The notes beneath the pieces are model-generated. The model saw only the letters and a list, made by a program, of their open reading frames with translations. It was not told the origin of the DNA and searched no databases. The position numbers were made by a program, and so were the translations under genes. A DNA stretch of 64,000 bases, from positions 434,001 through 498,000 of the forward strand of contig NW_027478789.1 in assembly GCF_051014685.1 (NCBI RefSeq). The letters are read 5' to 3'. Below, piece by piece: positions 22,833-35,519 of this stretch. Numbering within the stretch: the first letter of the stretch is position 1; each line of letters begins with the position of its first letter. The DNA comes from Ptiloglossa arizonensis (Eukaryota; Arthropoda; Insecta; Hymenoptera; Colletidae).

Positions 22833-24704
22833 CCGAGATATGGCAGTTTGGAGGTAAGAAACCCTTGAGAAACTCAAAATTTTCGCAGTTCTGATGCTCG
22901 ACACGAATAACTAGAACGGCCTAGGGACAAAGTGCGCATACCGTTGTAATCGGGCGAGTTTCTACTTTCAGACGCAACAAAAATTTTGCGGATTGGTCGA
23001 TCCGTTCGCGAGATGTGGCAGTTTGGAAGTAAGAAACGCTTGAGAAACTCAAAATTTTCGCAGTTCTGATGCTCGAAACGAATGACTAGAACGGCCTAGG
23101 GGAGAAGTACGCATACCGTTGTAATCGGGCGAGTTTCTACTTTCAGATGCAACAGAAATTTTACGGATTGGTCAATCCGTTCGCGAGATATGGCCGTTTG
23201 GATGTAAGAAACGCTTGAGAAACTCAAAATTTTCGCAGTTCTGATGCTCGAAACGAATAACTAGAACGGCCTAGGGGAAAAGTGCGCATACCGTTGTAAT
23301 CGGGCGAGTTTCTGCATTCAAATGCAACAAAAATTTTGCGGATTGGTCAATCCGTTCGCGAGATGTGGCAGTTTGGAAGTAAGAAACGCTTGAGAAACTC
23401 AAAATTTTCGCAGTTCTGATGCTCGAAACGAATGACTAGAACCGCCTAGGGAAAAGTGCGCATACGGTTGTAATCGGGCGAGTTTCTACTTTCAGATGCA
23501 ACAGAAATTTTGCGGATTGGTCAATCCGTTCGCGAGATATGGCAGTTTGGAGGTAAGAAACGCTTAAGAAACTCAAAATTTTCGCAGTTCTGATGCTCGA
23601 AACGAATAACTAGAACCGCCTAGGGGAAAAGTGCGCATACGGTTGTAATCGGGCGAGTTTCTACTTTCAGATGCAACAGAAATTTTGCGGATTGGTCAAT
23701 CCGTTCGCGAGATATGGCAGTTTGGAGGTAAGAAACGCTTGAGAAACTCAAAATTTTCGCAGTTCTGATGCTCGAAACGAGTAACTAGAACCGCCTAGGG
23801 GAAAAGTGCGCATACCTTTGTAATCGGGCGAGTTTCTACTTTCAAATGCAACAGAAATTTTGCGGATTTGTCAATCCGTTCGCGAGATATGGCAGTTTGG
23901 AGGTAAGAAACGCTTGAGAAACTCAAAATTTTCGCAGTTCTGATGCTCGAAACGAATAACTGGAACGGCCTAGGGGAAAACTATACATACCGTTGTATTC
24001 GGGCGAGTTTCTACTTTCAGGTGCAACAGAAATTTTGTGGATTGGTCAATCCGTTCGCGAGATGTGGCTGTTTGGAGGTAAGAAACGCTTGAGAAACTCA
24101 AAATTTTCGCAGTTCTGATGCTCGAAACGAATAACTACAACCGCCTAGGGGAAAAGTGCGCATACCGTTGTAATCGGGCGAGTTTCTACTTTCAGATGCA
24201 ACAGAAATTTTGCGGGTTGGTCAGTCCGTTCCCGAGATATGGCAGTTTGGAGGTAAGAAACCCTTGAGAAACTCAAAATTTTCGCAGTTCTGATGCTCGA
24301 CACGAATAACTAGAACGGCCTAGGGACAAAGTGCGCATACCGTTGTAATCGAGCGAGTTTCTACTTTCAGACGCAACAAAAATTTTGCGGATTGGTCGAT
24401 CCGTTCGCGAGATGTGGCAGTTTGGAAGTAAGAAACGCTTGAGAAACTCAAAATTTTCGCAGTTCTGATGCTCGAAACGAATGACTAGAACGGCCTAGGG
24501 GAGAAGTACGCATACCGTTGTAATCGGGCGAGTTTCTACTTTCAGATGCAACAGAAATTTTACGGATTGGTCAATCCGTTCGCGAGATATGGCAGTTTGG
24601 AGGTAAGAAACGCTTGAGAAACTCAAAATTTTCGCAGTTCTGATGCTCCACACGAATAACTAGAACGGCCTAGGGGAAAAGTGCGCATACCGTTGTAATC
24701 GGGC
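22833..24704 (+). repeat. Mixed satellite monomers closing the left domain
   Basis: About eleven units. The AAGAAACCC, CCTAGGGACAAAG and TTTCAGACGCAAC run near 22860-23010 recurs near 24260-24400 and again at 32.3, 34.2 and 35.1 kb, so this unit group bridges the left and right parts of the array. The one-base-shorter CGCCTAGGGAAAAG unit near 23447 is the counterpart of the one near 16975. No clean higher-order block was delimited. Confidence 0.72.
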
Positions 24705-27216
24705 GAGTTTCTACTTTCAGATGCAACAGAAATTATGCGGATTGGTCAATCCGTTCGCGAGATATGGCAGTTTGGAGATAAGAAACGCTTGAGAACCTCA
24801 AAATTTTCGCAGTTCTGATGCTCGAAACGAATAACTAGAACCGCCTAGGGGAAAAGTGCGCATACCGTTGTAATCGGGCGAGTTTCTACTTTCAGATGCA
24901 ACAGAAATTTTGCGGATTGGTCAATCCGTTCGCGAGATATGGCAGTTTGGAGAAAAGAAACGCTTGAGAAACTCAAAATTTTCGCAGTTCTGATGCTCGA
25001 AACGAATAACTGGAACGGCCTAGGGGAAAACTACACATACCGTTGTAATCGGGCGAGTTTCTACTTTCAGATGCAACAGAAATTTTGCGGATTGGTCAAT
25101 CCGTTCGCGAGATATGGCAGATTGGAGGTAAGAAACGCTTGAGAAACTCAAAATTTTCGCAGTTCTGATGCTCCACACGAATAACTAGAACGGCCTAGGG
25201 GAAAAGTGCGCATACCGTTGTAATCGGGCGAGTTTCTACTTTCAGACGCAACAGAAATTTTGCCTGATTGGTCGATCCGTTCGCGAGATGTGGCAGTTTG
25301 GAAGTAAGAAACGCTTGAGAAGCTCAAAATTTTCGCTGTTCTGATGCTCGAAACGAATGACTAGAACGGCCTTGGGGAGAAGTACGCATACCGTTGTAAT
25401 CGGGCGAGTTTCTACTTTCAGATGCAACAGAAATTTTGCGGATTGGTCAATCCGTTCGCGAGATATGGCAGTTTGGATGTAAGAAACGCTGGAGAAACTC
25501 AAAATTTTCGCAGTTCTGATGCTCCACACGAATAACTAGAACGGCCTAGGGGAAAAGTGCGCATACCGTTGTAATCGGGCGAGTTTCTACTTTCAGATGC
25601 AACCGAAATTATGCGGATTGGTCAATCCGTTCGCGAGATATGGCCGTTTGGATGTAAGAAACGCTTGAGAAACTCAAAATTTTCGCAGTTCTGATGCTCG
25701 AGACGAATAACTAGAACGGCCTAGGGGAAAAGTGCGCATACCGTTGTAATCGGGCGAGTTTCTACTTTCAGATGCAACGGAAATTATGCGAATTGGTCAA
25801 TCCGTTGGCGAGATATGGCAGTTTGGAGGTAAGAAACGCTTGAGAAACTCAAAATTTTCGCAGTTCTGATGCTCCACACGAATAACTAGAACGGCCTAGG
25901 GGAAAAGTGCGCATACCGTTGTAATCAGGCGAGTTTCTACTTTCAGATGCAACAGAAATTATGCGGATTGGTCAATCCGTTCGCGAGATATGGCAGTTTG
26001 GAGATAAGAAACGCTTGAGAACCTCAAAATTTTCGCAGTTCTGATGCTCGAAACGAATAACTAGAACCGCCTAGGGGAAGAGTGCGCATACCGTTGTAAT
26101 CAGGCGAGTTTCTACTTTCAGATGCAACAGAAATTATGCGGATTGGTCAATCCGTTCGCGAGATATGGCAGTTTGGAGATAAGAAACGCTTGAGAACCTC
26201 AAAATTTTCGCAGTTCTGATGCTCGAAACGAATAACTAGAACCGCCTAGGGGAAAAGTGCGCATACCGTTGTAATCGGGCGAGTTTCTACTTTCAGATGC
26301 AACAGAAATTTTGCGGATTGGTCAATCCGTTCGCGAGATATGGCAGTTTGGAGAAAAGAAACGCTTGAGAAACTCAAAATTTTCGCAGTTCTGATGCTCG
26401 AAACGAATAACTGGAACGGCCTAGGGGAAAACTACACATACCGTTGTAATCGGGCGAGTTTCTACTTTCAGATGCAACAGAAATTTTGCGGATTGGTCAA
26501 TCCGTTCGCGAGATATGGCAGATTGGAGGTAAGAAACGCTTGAGAAACTCAAAATTTTCGCAGTTCTGATGCTCCACACGAATAACTAGAACGGCCTAGG
26601 GGAAAAGTGCGCATACCGTTGTAATCGGGCGAGTTTCTACTTTCAGACGCAACAGAAATTTTGCCTGATTGGTCGATCCGTTCGCGAGATGTGGCAGTTT
26701 GGAAGTAAGAAACGCTTGAGAAACTCAAAATTTTCGCTGTTCTGATGCTCGAAACGAATGACTAGAACGGCCTTGGGGAGAAGTACGCATACCGTTGTAA
26801 TCGGGCGAGTTTCTACTTTCAGATGCAACAGAAATTTTGCGGATTGGTCAATCCGTTCGCGAGATATGGCAGTTTGGATGTAAGAAACGCTGGAGAAACT
26901 CAAAATTTTCGCAGTTCTGATGCTCCACACGAATAACTAGAACGGCCTAGGGGAAAAGTGCGCATACCGTTGTAATCGGGCGAGTTTCTACTTTCAGATG
27001 CAACCGAAATTATGCGGATTGGTCAATCCGTTCGCGAGATATGGCCGTTTGGATGTAAGAAACGCTTGAGAAACTCAAAATTTTCGCAGTTCTGATGCTC
27101 GAGACGAATAACTAGAACGGCCTAGGGGAAAAGTGCGCATACCGTTGTAATCGGGCGAGTTTCTACTTTCAGATGCAACGGAAATTATGCGAATTGGTCA
27201 ATCCGTTGGCGAGATA
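24705..27216 (+). repeat. 8-mer higher-order repeat, two copies (offset 1401 bp)
   Basis: Segment 24705-25815 recurs as 26106-27216 at an offset of 1401 bp (8 x 175 plus 1). Shared markers are GAGAACCTC, GGAGAAAAGAAACGC, ATATGGCAGATTGG, the one-base insertion GCCTGATTGG, TTCGCTGTTCTG, GGCCTTGGGGAG, AACGCTGGAG and CCGTTGGCGAG. One difference seen is AAGCTC against AAACTC near 25320 and 26721. The one-base insertion explains the extra base in the period. Confidence 0.87.
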
Positions 27217-27599
27217 TGGCCGTTTGGATGTAAGAAGCGCTTGAGAAACTCAAAATTTTCGCAGTTCTGATGCTCGAAACGAATAACTAGAACGGCCTAG
27301 GGGAAAAGTGCGCATACCGTTGTAATCGGGCGAGTTTCTGCTTTCAAATGCAACAAAAATTTTGCGGATTGGTCAATCCGTTCGCGAGATGTGGCAGTTT
27401 GGAATTAAGAAACGCTTGAGAAACTCAAAATTTTCGCAGTTCTGATGCTCGACACGAATAACTAGAACGGCCTAAAGGCAAAGTGCGCATACCGTTGTAA
27501 TCGGGCGAGTTTCTACTTTCAGATGCAACAGAAATTTTGCGGATTGGTCGATCCGTTCGCGAGATGTGGCAGTTTGGAAGTAAGAAACGCTTGAGAAAC

Positions 27600-30095
27600 T
27601 CAAAATTTTCGCAGTTCTGATGCTCGAAACGAATAACTAGAACGGCCTAGGGGAAAACTACACCTACCGTTGTAATCGGGCGAGTTTCTATTTTCAGATG
27701 CAACAGAAATTTTGCGGATTGGTCAATCCGTTCGCGAGATATGGCAGTTTGGAGGTAAGAAACGCTTGAGAAACTCAAAATTTTCGCAGTTCTGATGCTC
27801 GAAACGAATAACTAGAACCGCCTAGCGGAAAAGTGCGCATACCGTTGTAATCGGGCGAGTTTCTACTTTCAGATGCAACAGAAATTTTGCGGATGGATCA
27901 ATCCGTTCGCGAGATATGGCAGTTTGGAGATAAGAAACGCTTGAGAAACTCAAAATTTTCGCAGTTCTGATGCTCGAAACGAATAACTAGAACCGCCTAG
28001 GGGAAAAGTGCGCATACCGTTGTAATCGGGCGAGTTTCTACTTTCAAATGCAACAGAAATTTTGCGGATTGGTCAATCCGTTCGCGAGATATGGCAGTTA
28101 GGATGTAAGAAACGCTTGAGAAACTCAAAATCTTCGCAGTTCTGATGCTCGAAACGAATAACTGGAACGACCTAGGGGAAAACTACACATACCGTTGTAA
28201 TCGGGCGAGTTTCTACTTTCAGATGCAACAGAAATTTGGCGGATTGGTCAATCCGTTCGCGAGATATGGCAGTTTGGAGGTAAGAAACGCTTGAGAAACT
28301 CAAAATTTTCGCAGTTCTGATGCTCGAAACGAATAACTAGAACCGCCTAGGGGAAAAGTGCGCATACCGTTGTAATCGGGCGAGTTTCTATTTTCAGATG
28401 CAACAGAAATTTTGCGGATTGGTCAATCCTTTCGCGAGATATGGCAGTTTGTAGGTAAGAAACGCTTGAGAAACTCAAAATTTTCGCAGTTCTGATGCTC
28501 GAGACGAATAACTAGAACCGCCTACGGGAAAAGTGCGCATACCGTTGTAATCGGGCGAGTTTCTACTTTCAGATGCAACAGAAATTTTGCGGATTGGTCG
28601 ATACGTTCGCGAGATGTGGCAGTTTGGAATTAAGAAACGCTTGAGAAACCCAAAATTTTCGCAGTTCTGATGCTCGAAACGAATAACTAGAACGGCCTAG
28701 GGGAAAACTACACCTACCGTTGTAATCGGGCGAGTTTCTATTTTCAGATGCAACAGAAATTTTGCGGATTGGTCAATCCGTTCGCGAGATATGGCAGTTT
28801 GGAGGTAAGAAACGCTTGAGAAACTCAAAATTTTCGCAGTTCTGATGCTCGAAACGAATAACTAGGACCGCCTAGGGGAAAAGTGCGCATACCGTTGTAA
28901 TCGGGCGAGTTTCTACTTTCAGATGCAACAGAAATTTTGCGGATGGATCAATCCGTTCGCGAGATATGGCAGTTTGGAGATAAGAAACGCTTGAGAAACT
29001 CAAAATTTTCGCAGTTCTGATGCTCGAAACGAATAACTAGAACCGCCTAGGGGAAAAGTGCGCATACCGTTGTAATCGGGCGAGTTTCTACTTTCAAATG
29101 CAACAGAAATTTTGCGGATTGGTCAATCCGTTCGCGAGATATGGCAGTTAGGATGTAAGAAACGCTTGAGAAACTCAAAATCTTCGCAGTTCTGATGCTC
29201 GAAACGAATAACTGGAACGACCTAGGGGAAAACTACACATACCGTTGTAATCGGGCGAGTTTCTACTTTCAGATGCAACAGAAATTTGGCGGATTGGTCA
29301 ATCCGTTCGCGAGATATGGCAGTTTGGAGGTAAGAAACGCTTGAGAAACTCAAAATTTTCGCAGTTCTGATGCTCGAAACGAATAACTAGAACCGCCTAG
29401 GGGAAAAGTGCGCATACCGTTGTAATCGGGCGAGTTTCTATTTTCAGATGCAACAGAAATTTTGCGGATTGGTCAATCCTTTCGCGAGATATGGCAGTTT
29501 GTAGGTAAGAAACGCTTGAGAAACTCAAAATTTTCGCAGTTCTGATGCTCGAGACGAATAACTAGAACCGCCTACGGGAAAAGTGCGCATACCGTTGTAA
29601 TCGGGCGAGTTTCTACTTTCAGATGCAACAGAAATTTTGCGGATTGGTCGATACGTTCGCGAGATGTGGCAGTTTGGAATTAAGAAACGCTTGAGAAACC
29701 CAAAATTTTCGCAGTTCTGATGCTCGAAACGAATAACTAGAACGGCCTAGGGGAAAACTACACCTACCGTTGTAATCGGGCGAGTTTCTATTTTCAGATG
29801 CAACAGAAATTTTGCGGATTGGTCAATCCGTTCGCGAGATATGGCAGTTTGGAGGTAAGAAACGCTTGAGAAACTCAAAATTTTCGCAGTTCTGATGCTC
29901 GAAACGAATAACTAGGACCGCCTAGGGGAAAAGTGCGCATACCGTTGTAATCGGGCGAGTTTCTACTTTCAGATGCAACAGAAATTTTGCGGATGGATCA
30001 ATCCGTTCGCGAGATATGGCAGTTTGGAGATAAGAAACGCTTGAGAAACTCAAAATTTTCGCAGTTCTGATGCTCGAAACGAATAACTAGAACCG
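27600..30095 (+). repeat. 6-mer higher-order repeat, about 2.4 copies (1050 bp period)
   Basis: The unit carrying CAGTTAGGATG and CAAAATCTTCG recurs exactly 1050 bp apart (28094 and 29144). GCGGATGGATCAATCC occurs near 27890, 28940 and 29990. Other shared markers are TTTCTATTTTCAG, CAATCCTTTCGCG, GTTTGTAGG, CGCCTACGGG and GGTCGATACG. The first copy differs slightly (CCTAGCGG, GGAAGTAAG), so copies 2 and 3 are each other's closest relatives. Confidence 0.9.
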
Positions 30096-30239
30096 CCTAG
30101 GGGAAAAGTGCGCATACCGTTGTAATCGGGCGAGTTTCTACTTTCAGATGCAACAGAAATTTTGCGGATTGGTCAATCCGTTCGCGAGATATGGCAGTTT
30201 GGAGGTAAGAAACGCTTGAGAAACTCAAAATTTTCGCAG

Positions 30240-32030
30240 TTCTGATGCTCGAAACCAATGACTAGAACGGCCTAGGGGAGAAGTACGCATACCGTTGTAA
30301 TCGGGCGAGTTGCTACTTTCAGATGCAACAGAAATTTTGCGGATTGGTCGATCCGTTCGCGAGATGTGGCAGTTTGGAATTAAGAAACGCTTGAGAATCT
30401 CAAAATTTTCGCAGTTCTGATGCTCGAAACGAATAACTAGAACGGCCTAGGGGAGAACTACACATACCGTTGTAATCGGGCGAGTTTCTACTTTCAGATG
30501 CAACAGAAATTTTGCGGATTGGTCAATCCGTTCGCGAGATATGGCAGTTTGGAGGTAAGAAACGCTTGAGAAACTCAAAATTTTCGCAGTTCTGATGCTC
30601 GAAACGAATAACTAGAACCGCCTAGGGGAAAAGTGCGCATACCGTTGTAATCGGGCGAGTTTCTACTTTCAAATGCAACAGAAATTTTGCGGATTGGTCA
30701 ATCCGTTCGCGAGATATGGCAGTTTAAAGGTAAGAAACGCTTGAGAAACTCAAAATTTTCGCAGTTCTGATGCTCGACACGGATAACTAGAACGGCCTAG
30801 GGGAAAACTACACATACCGTTGTAATCGGGCGAGTTTCTACTTTCAGATGCAACAGAAATTTTGCGGATTGGTCAATCCGTTCGCGAGATATGGCAGTTT
30901 GGAGGTAAGAAACGCTTGAGAAACTCAAAATTTTCGCAGTTCTGATGCTCGAAACGAATGACTAGAACGGCCTAGGGGAGAAGTACGCATACCGTTGTAA
31001 TCGGGCGAGTTGCTACTTTCAGATGCAACAGAAATTTTGCGGATTGGTCGATCCGTTCGCGAGATGTGGCAGTTTGGAGGTAAGAAACGCTTGAGAAACT
31101 CAAAATTTTCGCAGTTCTGATGCTCGAAACGAATAACTAGAACCGCCTAGGGGAAAAGTGCGCATACCGTTGTAATCGGGCGAGTTTCTACTTTCAAATG
31201 CAACAGAAATTTTGCGGATTGGTCAATCCGTTCGCGAGATATGGCAGTTTAAAGGTAAGAAACGCTTGAGAAACTCAAAATTTTCGCAGTTCTGATGCTC
31301 GACACGGATAACTAGAACGGCCTAGGGGAAAACTACACATACCGTTGTAATCGGGCGAGTTTCTACTTTCAGATGCAACAGAAATTTTGCGGATTGGTCA
31401 ATCCGTTCGCGAGATATGGCAGTTTGGAGGTAAGAAACGCTTGAGAAACTCAAAATTTTCGCAGTTCTGATGCTCGAAACGAATGACTAGAACGGCCTAG
31501 GGGAGAAGTACGCATACCGTTGTAATCGGGCGAGTTGCTACTTTCAGATGCAACAGAAATTTTGCGGATTGGTCGATCCGTTCGCGAGATGTGGCAGTTT
31601 GGAATTAAGAAACGCTTGAGAATCTCAAAATTTTCGCAGTTCTGATGCTCGAAACGAATAACTAGAACGGCCTAGGGGAGAACTACACATACCGTTGTAA
31701 TCGGGCGAGTTTCTACTTTCAGATGCAACAGAAATTTTGCGGATTGGTCAATCCGTTCGCGAGATATGGCAGTTTGGAGGTAAGAAACGCTTGAGAAACT
31801 CAAAATTTTCGCAGTTCTGATGCTCGAAACGAATAACTAGAACCGCCTAGGGGAAAAGTGCGCATACCGTTGTAATCGGGCGAGTTTCTACTTTCAAATG
31901 CAACAGAAATTTTGCGGATTGGTCAATCCGTTCGCGAGATATGGCAGTTTGGAGGTAAGAAACGCTTGAGAAACTCAAAATTTTCGCAGTTCTGATGCTC
32001 GACACGGATAACTAGAACGGCCTAGGGGAA
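30240..32030 (+). repeat. Satellite block with nested 3- and 7-monomer periods
   Basis: The unit with GAGTTGCTACTTTC occurs at about 30309, 31009 and 31534 (spacing 700 then 525 bp), and units with CGACACGGATAAC follow the same pattern. Units around 30300-30760 match 31525-31985 at 1225 bp (7 monomers). Units around 30610-31075 match 31135-31600 at 525 bp (3 monomers). This is consistent with a short 3-monomer insertion within a 7-monomer period. Confidence 0.8.
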
Positions 32031-32245
32031 AACTACACATACCGTTGTAATCGGGCGAGTTTCTACTTTCAGATGCAACAGAAATTTTGCCGATTGGTCA
32101 ATCCGTTCGCGAGATATGGCAGTTTGGAGGTAAGAAACGCTTGAGAAACTCAAAATTTTCGCAGTTCTGATGCTCGAAACGAATAACTAGAACCGCCTAG
32201 GGGAAAAGTGCGCATACCGTTGTAATCGGGCGAGTTTCTACTTTC

Positions 32246-33710
32246 AGATGCAACAGAAATTTTGCGGATTGGTCGATCCGTTCGCGAGATGTGACAGTTT
32301 GGAGGTAAGAAACCCTTGAGAAACTCAAAATTTTCGCAGTTCTGATGCTCGACACGAATAACTAGAACGGCCTAGGGACAAAGTGCGCATACCGTTGTAA
32401 TCGGGCGAGTTTCTACTTTCAGACGCAACAAAAATTTTGCGGATTGGTCGATCCGTTCGCGAGATGTGGCAGTTTGGAAGTAAGAAACGCTTGAGAAACT
32501 CAAAATTTTCGCAGTTCTGATGCTCGAAACGAATGACTAGAACGGCCTAGGGGAGAAGTACGCATACCGTTGTAATCGGGCGAGTTTCTACTTTCAGATG
32601 CAACAGAAATTTTACGGATTGGTCAATCCGTTCGCGAGATATGGCAGTTTGGAGGTAAGAAACGCTTGAGAAACTCAAAATTTTCGCAGTTCTGATGCTC
32701 CACACGAATAACTAGAACGGCCTAGGGGAAAAGTGCGCATACCGTTGTAATCGGGCGAGTTTCTGCATTCAAATGCAACAAAAATTTTGCGGATTGGTCA
32801 ATCCGTTCGCGAGATGTGGCAGTTTGGAATTAAGAAACGCTTGAGAAACTCAAAATTTTCGCAGTTCTGATGCTCGAAGCGAATAACTAGAACGGCCTAG
32901 GGGAAAACTACAGATACCGTTGTAATCGGGCGAGTTTCTACTTTCAGATGCAACCGAAATTTTGCGGATCGGTCAATCCGTTCGCGAGATATGGCAGTTT
33001 GGAGAAAAGAAACGCTTGAGAAACTCAAAATTTTCGCAGTTCTGATGCTCGAAACGAATAACTGGAACGGCCTAGGGGAAAACTACACATACCGTTGTAA
33101 TCGGGCGAGTTTCTACTTTCAGATGCAACAGAAATTTTGCGGATTGGTCAATCCGTTCGCGAGATATGGCAGTTTGGATGTAAGAAACGCTTGAGAAACT
33201 CAAAATTTTCGCAGTTCTGATGCTCCACACGAATAACTAGAACGGCCTAGGGGAAAAGTGCGCATACCTTTGTAATCGGGCGAGTTTCTACTTTCAGACG
33301 CAACAGAAATTTTGCCTGATTGGTCGATCCGTTCGCGAGATGTGGCAGTTTGGAAGTAAGAAACGCTTGAGAAACTCAAAATTTTCGCAGTTCTGATGCT
33401 CGAAACGAATGACTAGAACGGCCTTGGGGAGAAGTACGCATACCGTTGTAATCGGGCGAGTTTCTACTTTCAGATGCAACAGAAATTTTGCGGATTGGTC
33501 AATCCGTTCGCGAGATATGGCAGTTTGGATGTAAGAAACGCTTGAGAAAATCAAAATTTTCGCAGTCATGATGCTCCACACGAATAACTATAACGGCCTA
33601 GGGGAAAAGTGCGCATACCGTTGTAATCGGGCGAGTTTCTTCTTTCAGATGCAACCGAAATTATGCGGATTGGTCAATCCGTTCGCGAGATATGGCCGTT
33701 TGGATGTAAG
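32246..33710 (+). repeat. Segment copied to 35047-36511 (16-monomer offset, 2801 bp)
   Basis: The GAGATGTGACAG unit, the CCTAGGGACAAAG unit, TTTTACGG, TTTCTGCATTC, GGAGAAAAG and the GCCTGATTGG insertion occur in the same order in both copies. Private differences in this copy include GCAACCGAAATTTTGCGGATCGG near 32955, CAGTCATGATG near 33567 and AACTATAACGG near 33588. A third, shorter relative of the first few units lies at about 34190-34600 (offset 1926 bp). Confidence 0.83.
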
Positions 33711-35046
33711 AAACGCTTGAGAAACTCAAAATTTTCGCAGTTCTGATGCTCGAAACGAATAACTAGAACGGCATAGGGGAAAAGTGCGCATACCGTTGTA
33801 ATCGGGCGAGTTTCTACTTTCAGATGCAACGGAAATTATGCGAATTGGTCAATCCGTTCGCGAGATACAGCCGTTTGGATGTAAGAAACGCTTGAGAAAC
33901 TCAAAATTTTCGCAGTTCTGATGCTCGAAACGAATAACTAGAACCGCCTAGGGGAAAAGGGCGCATACCGTTGTAATCGGGCGAGTTTCTACTTTCAGAT
34001 GCAACAGAAATTTTGCGGATTGGTCAATCCGTTCGCGAGATATGGCAGTTTGGAGGTAAGAAACGCTTGAGAAACTCAAAATTTTCGCAGTTCTGATGCT
34101 CGTCACGAATAACTAGAACGGCCTAGAGGCAAAGAGCGCATACCGTTGTAATCGGGCGAGTTTCTACTTTCAGATGCAACAGAAATTTTGCGGATTGGTC
34201 GATCCGTTCGCGAGATGTGACAGTTTGGAGGTAAGAAACCCTTGAGAAACTCAAAATTTTCGCAGTTCTGATGCTCGACACGAATAACTAGAACGGTCTA
34301 GGGACAAAGTGCGCATACCGTTGTAATCGGGCGAGTTTCTACTTTCAGACGCAACAAAAATTTTGCGGATTGGTCGATCCGTTCGCGAGATGTGGCAGTT
34401 TGGAAGTAAGAAACGCTTGAGAAACTCAAAATTTTCGCAGTTCTGATGCTCGAAACGAATGACTAGAACGGCCTAGGGGAGAAGTACGCATACCGTTGTA
34501 ATCGGGCGAGTTTCTACTTTCAGATGCAACAGAAATTTTACGGATTGGTCAATCCGTTCGCGAGATATGGCAGTTTGGAGGTAAGAAACGCTTGAGAAAC
34601 TCAAAATTTTCGCAGTTCTGATGCTCGACACGGATAACTAGACCGGCCTAGGGGAAAACTACACATACCGTTGTAATCGGGCGAGTTTCTACTTTCAGAT
34701 GCAACAGAAATTTTGCGGATTGGTCAATCCGTTCGCGAGATATGGCAGTTTGGAGGTAAGAAACGCTTGAGAAACTCAAAATTTTCGCAGTTCTGATGCT
34801 CGAAACGAATAACTAGAACCGCCTAGGGGAAAAGTGCGCATACCGTTGTAATCGGGCGAGTTTCTACTTTCAGGTGCAACAGAAATTTTGCGGATTGGTC
34901 AATCCGTTCGCGAGATATGGCAGTTTGAAGGTAAGAAACGCTTGAGAAACTCAAAATTTTCGCAGTTCTGATGCTCGAAACGAATAACTAGAACCGCCTA
35001 GGGGAAAAGTGCGCATACCGTTGTAATCGGGCGAGTTTCTACTTTC
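33711..35046 (+). repeat. Intervening satellite monomers between the 16-mer-offset copies
   Basis: About eight units in normal register. The first two carry AACGGCATAGGG, GCAACGGAAATTATGCGAATTGG and AAAAGGGCGCAT, a set that recurs through the right half of the window (38.1, 39.9, 43.4, 45.9, 49.4, 51.0, 52.0, 55.2 and 58.9 kb). The CTCGTCACG and CCTAGAGGCAAAGAGCG unit near 34104-34140 is the first of a set seen again at 41.1, 47.1 and 63.3 kb. Confidence 0.75.
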
Positions 35047-35519
35047 AAATGCAACAGAAATTTTGCGGATTGGTCGATCCGTTCGCGAGATGTGACAGTT
35101 TGGAGGTAAGGAACCCTTGAGAAACTCAAAATTTTCGCAGTTCTGATGCTCGACACGAATAACTAGAACGGCCTAGGGACAAAGTGCGCATACCGTTGTA
35201 ATCGGGCGAGTTTCTACTTTCAGACGCAACAAAAATTTTGCGGATTGGTCGATCCGTTCGCGAGATGTGGCAGTTTGGAAGTAAGAAACGCTTGAGAAAC
35301 TCAAAATTTTCGCAGTTCTGATGCTCGAAACGAATGACTAGAACGGCCTAGGGGAGAAGTACGCATACCGTTGTAATCGGGCGAGTTTCTACTTTCAGAT
35401 GCAACAGAAATTTTACGGATTGGTCAATCCGTTCGCGAGATATGGCAGTTTGGAGGTAAGAAACGCTTGAGAAACTCAAAATTTTCGCAGTTCTGATGCT
35501 CCACACGAATAACTAGAAC

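Noticed and set aside
24939..25142. Plus-strand open frame of 67 codons, repeated at 26340, 32991, 35792 and 37368
   Set aside because: It exists only where GGAGAAAAG replaces GGAGGTAAG and removes a stop context in the monomer. It consists wholly of satellite sequence, with no ribosome or promoter context, and the copies are block duplicates.
25242..25529. Minus-strand open frame of 95 codons that recurs at 26643, 33294, 36095, 37671, 55524 and 59200
   Set aside because: It is a frame running across about 1.6 satellite monomers and recurs only because the block was copied. The unit length of 175 is not a multiple of three, so the frame shifts in each unit and hits a stop. No family resemblance is recognised.
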